NCBI GenBank assembly: GCA_902651635.1
Contig: CACRSC010000104.1
Coordinates: 35,837 to 89,393 of the forward strand
Length of the DNA stretch: 53,557 bases
Source of the DNA: Mastigamoeba balamuthi
Taxonomy: Eukaryota; Evosea; Mastigamoebida; Mastigamoebidae
Reading direction: 5' to 3'
Part shown: in pieces, positions 52,546-53,557 of the stretch
How positions within the stretch are numbered: the first letter of the stretch is position 1
How the letters are laid out: every line of letters begins with the position of its first letter
Program-made: the position numbers and the translations under genes
The notes under the pieces: generated by a model
Told to the model about the DNA's origin: nothing
The model's database searches: none
Seen by the model: the letters and a program-made list of their open reading frames with translations, nothing else

Positions 52546-53557
52546 ACGTGGTACAACTAATAGCAGACGACAGGGTAGCGGCAGGAGAAAGACACACACG
52601 CCAGCACCTCCTTGGCGCCGCCCCATAAGCGTGGCCACCTCGGGGCGAGAGGCGAGCCCGAAAGAAAGAGGCTGGCGAGGGAGGAGGGAGCGGAGCCAAC
52701 CGGCTCTCCGATACGTACATACAGAAATAAGTGAATTCTGGAGAGCCGGGCTCTCGCAGGGATGCCCGGCGAATGCTGGGTGCACGGCATGGCTGCCTTG
52801 CGGCCTCAACTGAAAGGCAGGGCGATGTACTGGAGGAGATAGCGGCCACGCAAATGCGCACCCACCAGAAAATATCCGTAAGGCACGCCAGCGATCGATC
52901 CCAGAGCGGCCATATGCTGTGGTGTAGAAGGGCGAGCAGAGAGCTGGCTGCAGCAGTGTGGTGAAGGAGGACCAGAGGCACCTCCGGACTCGGTCGGTGG
53001 GTATGTCAGAACAGCGGTGTTGTACCCAAGTACTCTTCTGGATCATGTTATGTTGGAATTCGGATAATCGGATAACCTGAGATTTTTGTTGGGGTAAATC
53101 TCATTCAGTTCCGAAAAACAATTTTCCAAGAGAATCTTGTCTGCGAACAACATGGTGGGGAAGAGAGACACTCACATCAGCTCAGTGCTGTCTCTGCACC
53201 AAGTGGAGACCTGTGGGGATGAGGGGGCAGTATCCTGAGGGAGCAGGGCCACTCAAGCGAGGGAGGTCAATTATGAGGGGCACCGGTTCCAAGAGCCAAA
53301 ATGTGGTGTTGGGTGTGTGAGTGTGAGCGGTAAGGAGGGAGGAAGGGGAGGGGAGATTGGCTGGGCAGGGTGGCGCAGGCCAGAGGAGGCCGGGGAGGCA
53401 GGGAAGGTAGAGCAGACAGGAGGAGGCGGAGGAGGGCCCGGAGGGTGCAATCCCAGCAGGAGAAGAGAGCCTGTGAGTGTAGGGTACCCCCTGGCTCCGC
53501 GGCGACTGAGGTCGGCAGCCCAGGCGGCGGTGGGTGTGTTGCGGTCTGTATCACAGA
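52546..53557. other. Unassigned end of the window
   Basis: No gene or element I can support. 53260-53470 is G-rich on the plus strand (GGAGGGAGGAAGGGGAGGGG). The open frames here are short and compositional. Confidence 0.4.

Noticed and set aside
1-53557. tRNA or rRNA genes
   Set aside because: No stretch with a convincing B box (GGTTCGANNCC) and acceptor pairing was found, and no rRNA-like conserved blocks. A tRNAscan-SE or Infernal run would be decisive.

Overview
This window is nuclear DNA from a eukaryote, most likely a unicellular one. The coding exons are separated by GT-AG introns, most of them only 35-70 nt. The transposable elements are eukaryotic classes: Ty3/gypsy, DIRS, pogo/Tigger, hAT, piggyBac and a TTA-duplicating MITE. 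No operons, Shine-Dalgarno sites or bacterial genes were seen. I cannot name the lineage. Base composition is mosaic: GC-rich blocks at about 8.3-14.1 kb and 40.3-52.4 kb, and AT-richer, transposon-filled DNA elsewhere. Most well-formed genes end in TGA.

Layout. 0-2.3 kb: a decayed armadillo-repeat exon array and isolated exons. 2.4-5.3 kb: a broken Ty3/gypsy element on the minus strand. 5.5-7.7 kb: a pogo/Tigger transposase, followed by an ankyrin fragment. 8.3-13.8 kb: a DIRS-like retrotransposon (Gag, reverse transcriptase/RNase H, tyrosine recombinase). 14.5-20.6 kb: two divergent, decayed, multi-exon genes of unknown family (called A and B here). Their introns and shared upstream region carry a recurring 16-bp palindrome. 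20.5-23.3 kb: a second, internally deleted Ty3/gypsy element. 23.34-27.36 kb: a 4-kb segment with about 160-bp terminal inverted repeats. It holds a second copy of gene A split by a 422-bp MITE, gene C, and hairpin minisatellites. 27.6-33.2 kb: decayed unknown genes (D, E, G), a zinc-finger exon and a DDE-nuclease-like gene F. 33.3-36.0 kb: a hAT transposase and a piggyBac remnant. 36.7-39.6 kb: gene H, unknown but largely well preserved.

40.3-52.4 kb looks like host gene space. It holds two secreted fascin-like beta-trefoil genes (one degenerate) and a five-exon gene for a protein of about 1,873 residues. That protein combines a C2-like domain, a caspase/metacaspase-like domain and a gluzincin-metalloprotease-like domain, and both protease domains have lost their catalytic residues. 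Downstream are a truncated tandem copy of the same gene and a gene for a very acidic, Ser/Asp-rich protein with about 42-residue repeats.

Three signals run through the window. First, imperfect 16-bp palindromes recur in small introns, in a divergent promoter and inside the MITE, in two sequence versions; one homologous intron of genes A and A-prime has a palindrome in each copy but in a different version. Second, repeated sequences carry in-frame stops that nearly all fit CAA/CAG/CGA to TAA/TAG/TGA changes, and catalytic Asp and Arg codons lost at former CpG sites. This is consistent with cytosine-deamination decay of repeats. Third, a long intact ORF encodes a double pseudoprotease, which suggests a selected non-catalytic role. 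All domain calls come from reading motifs by eye; no database search was possible.
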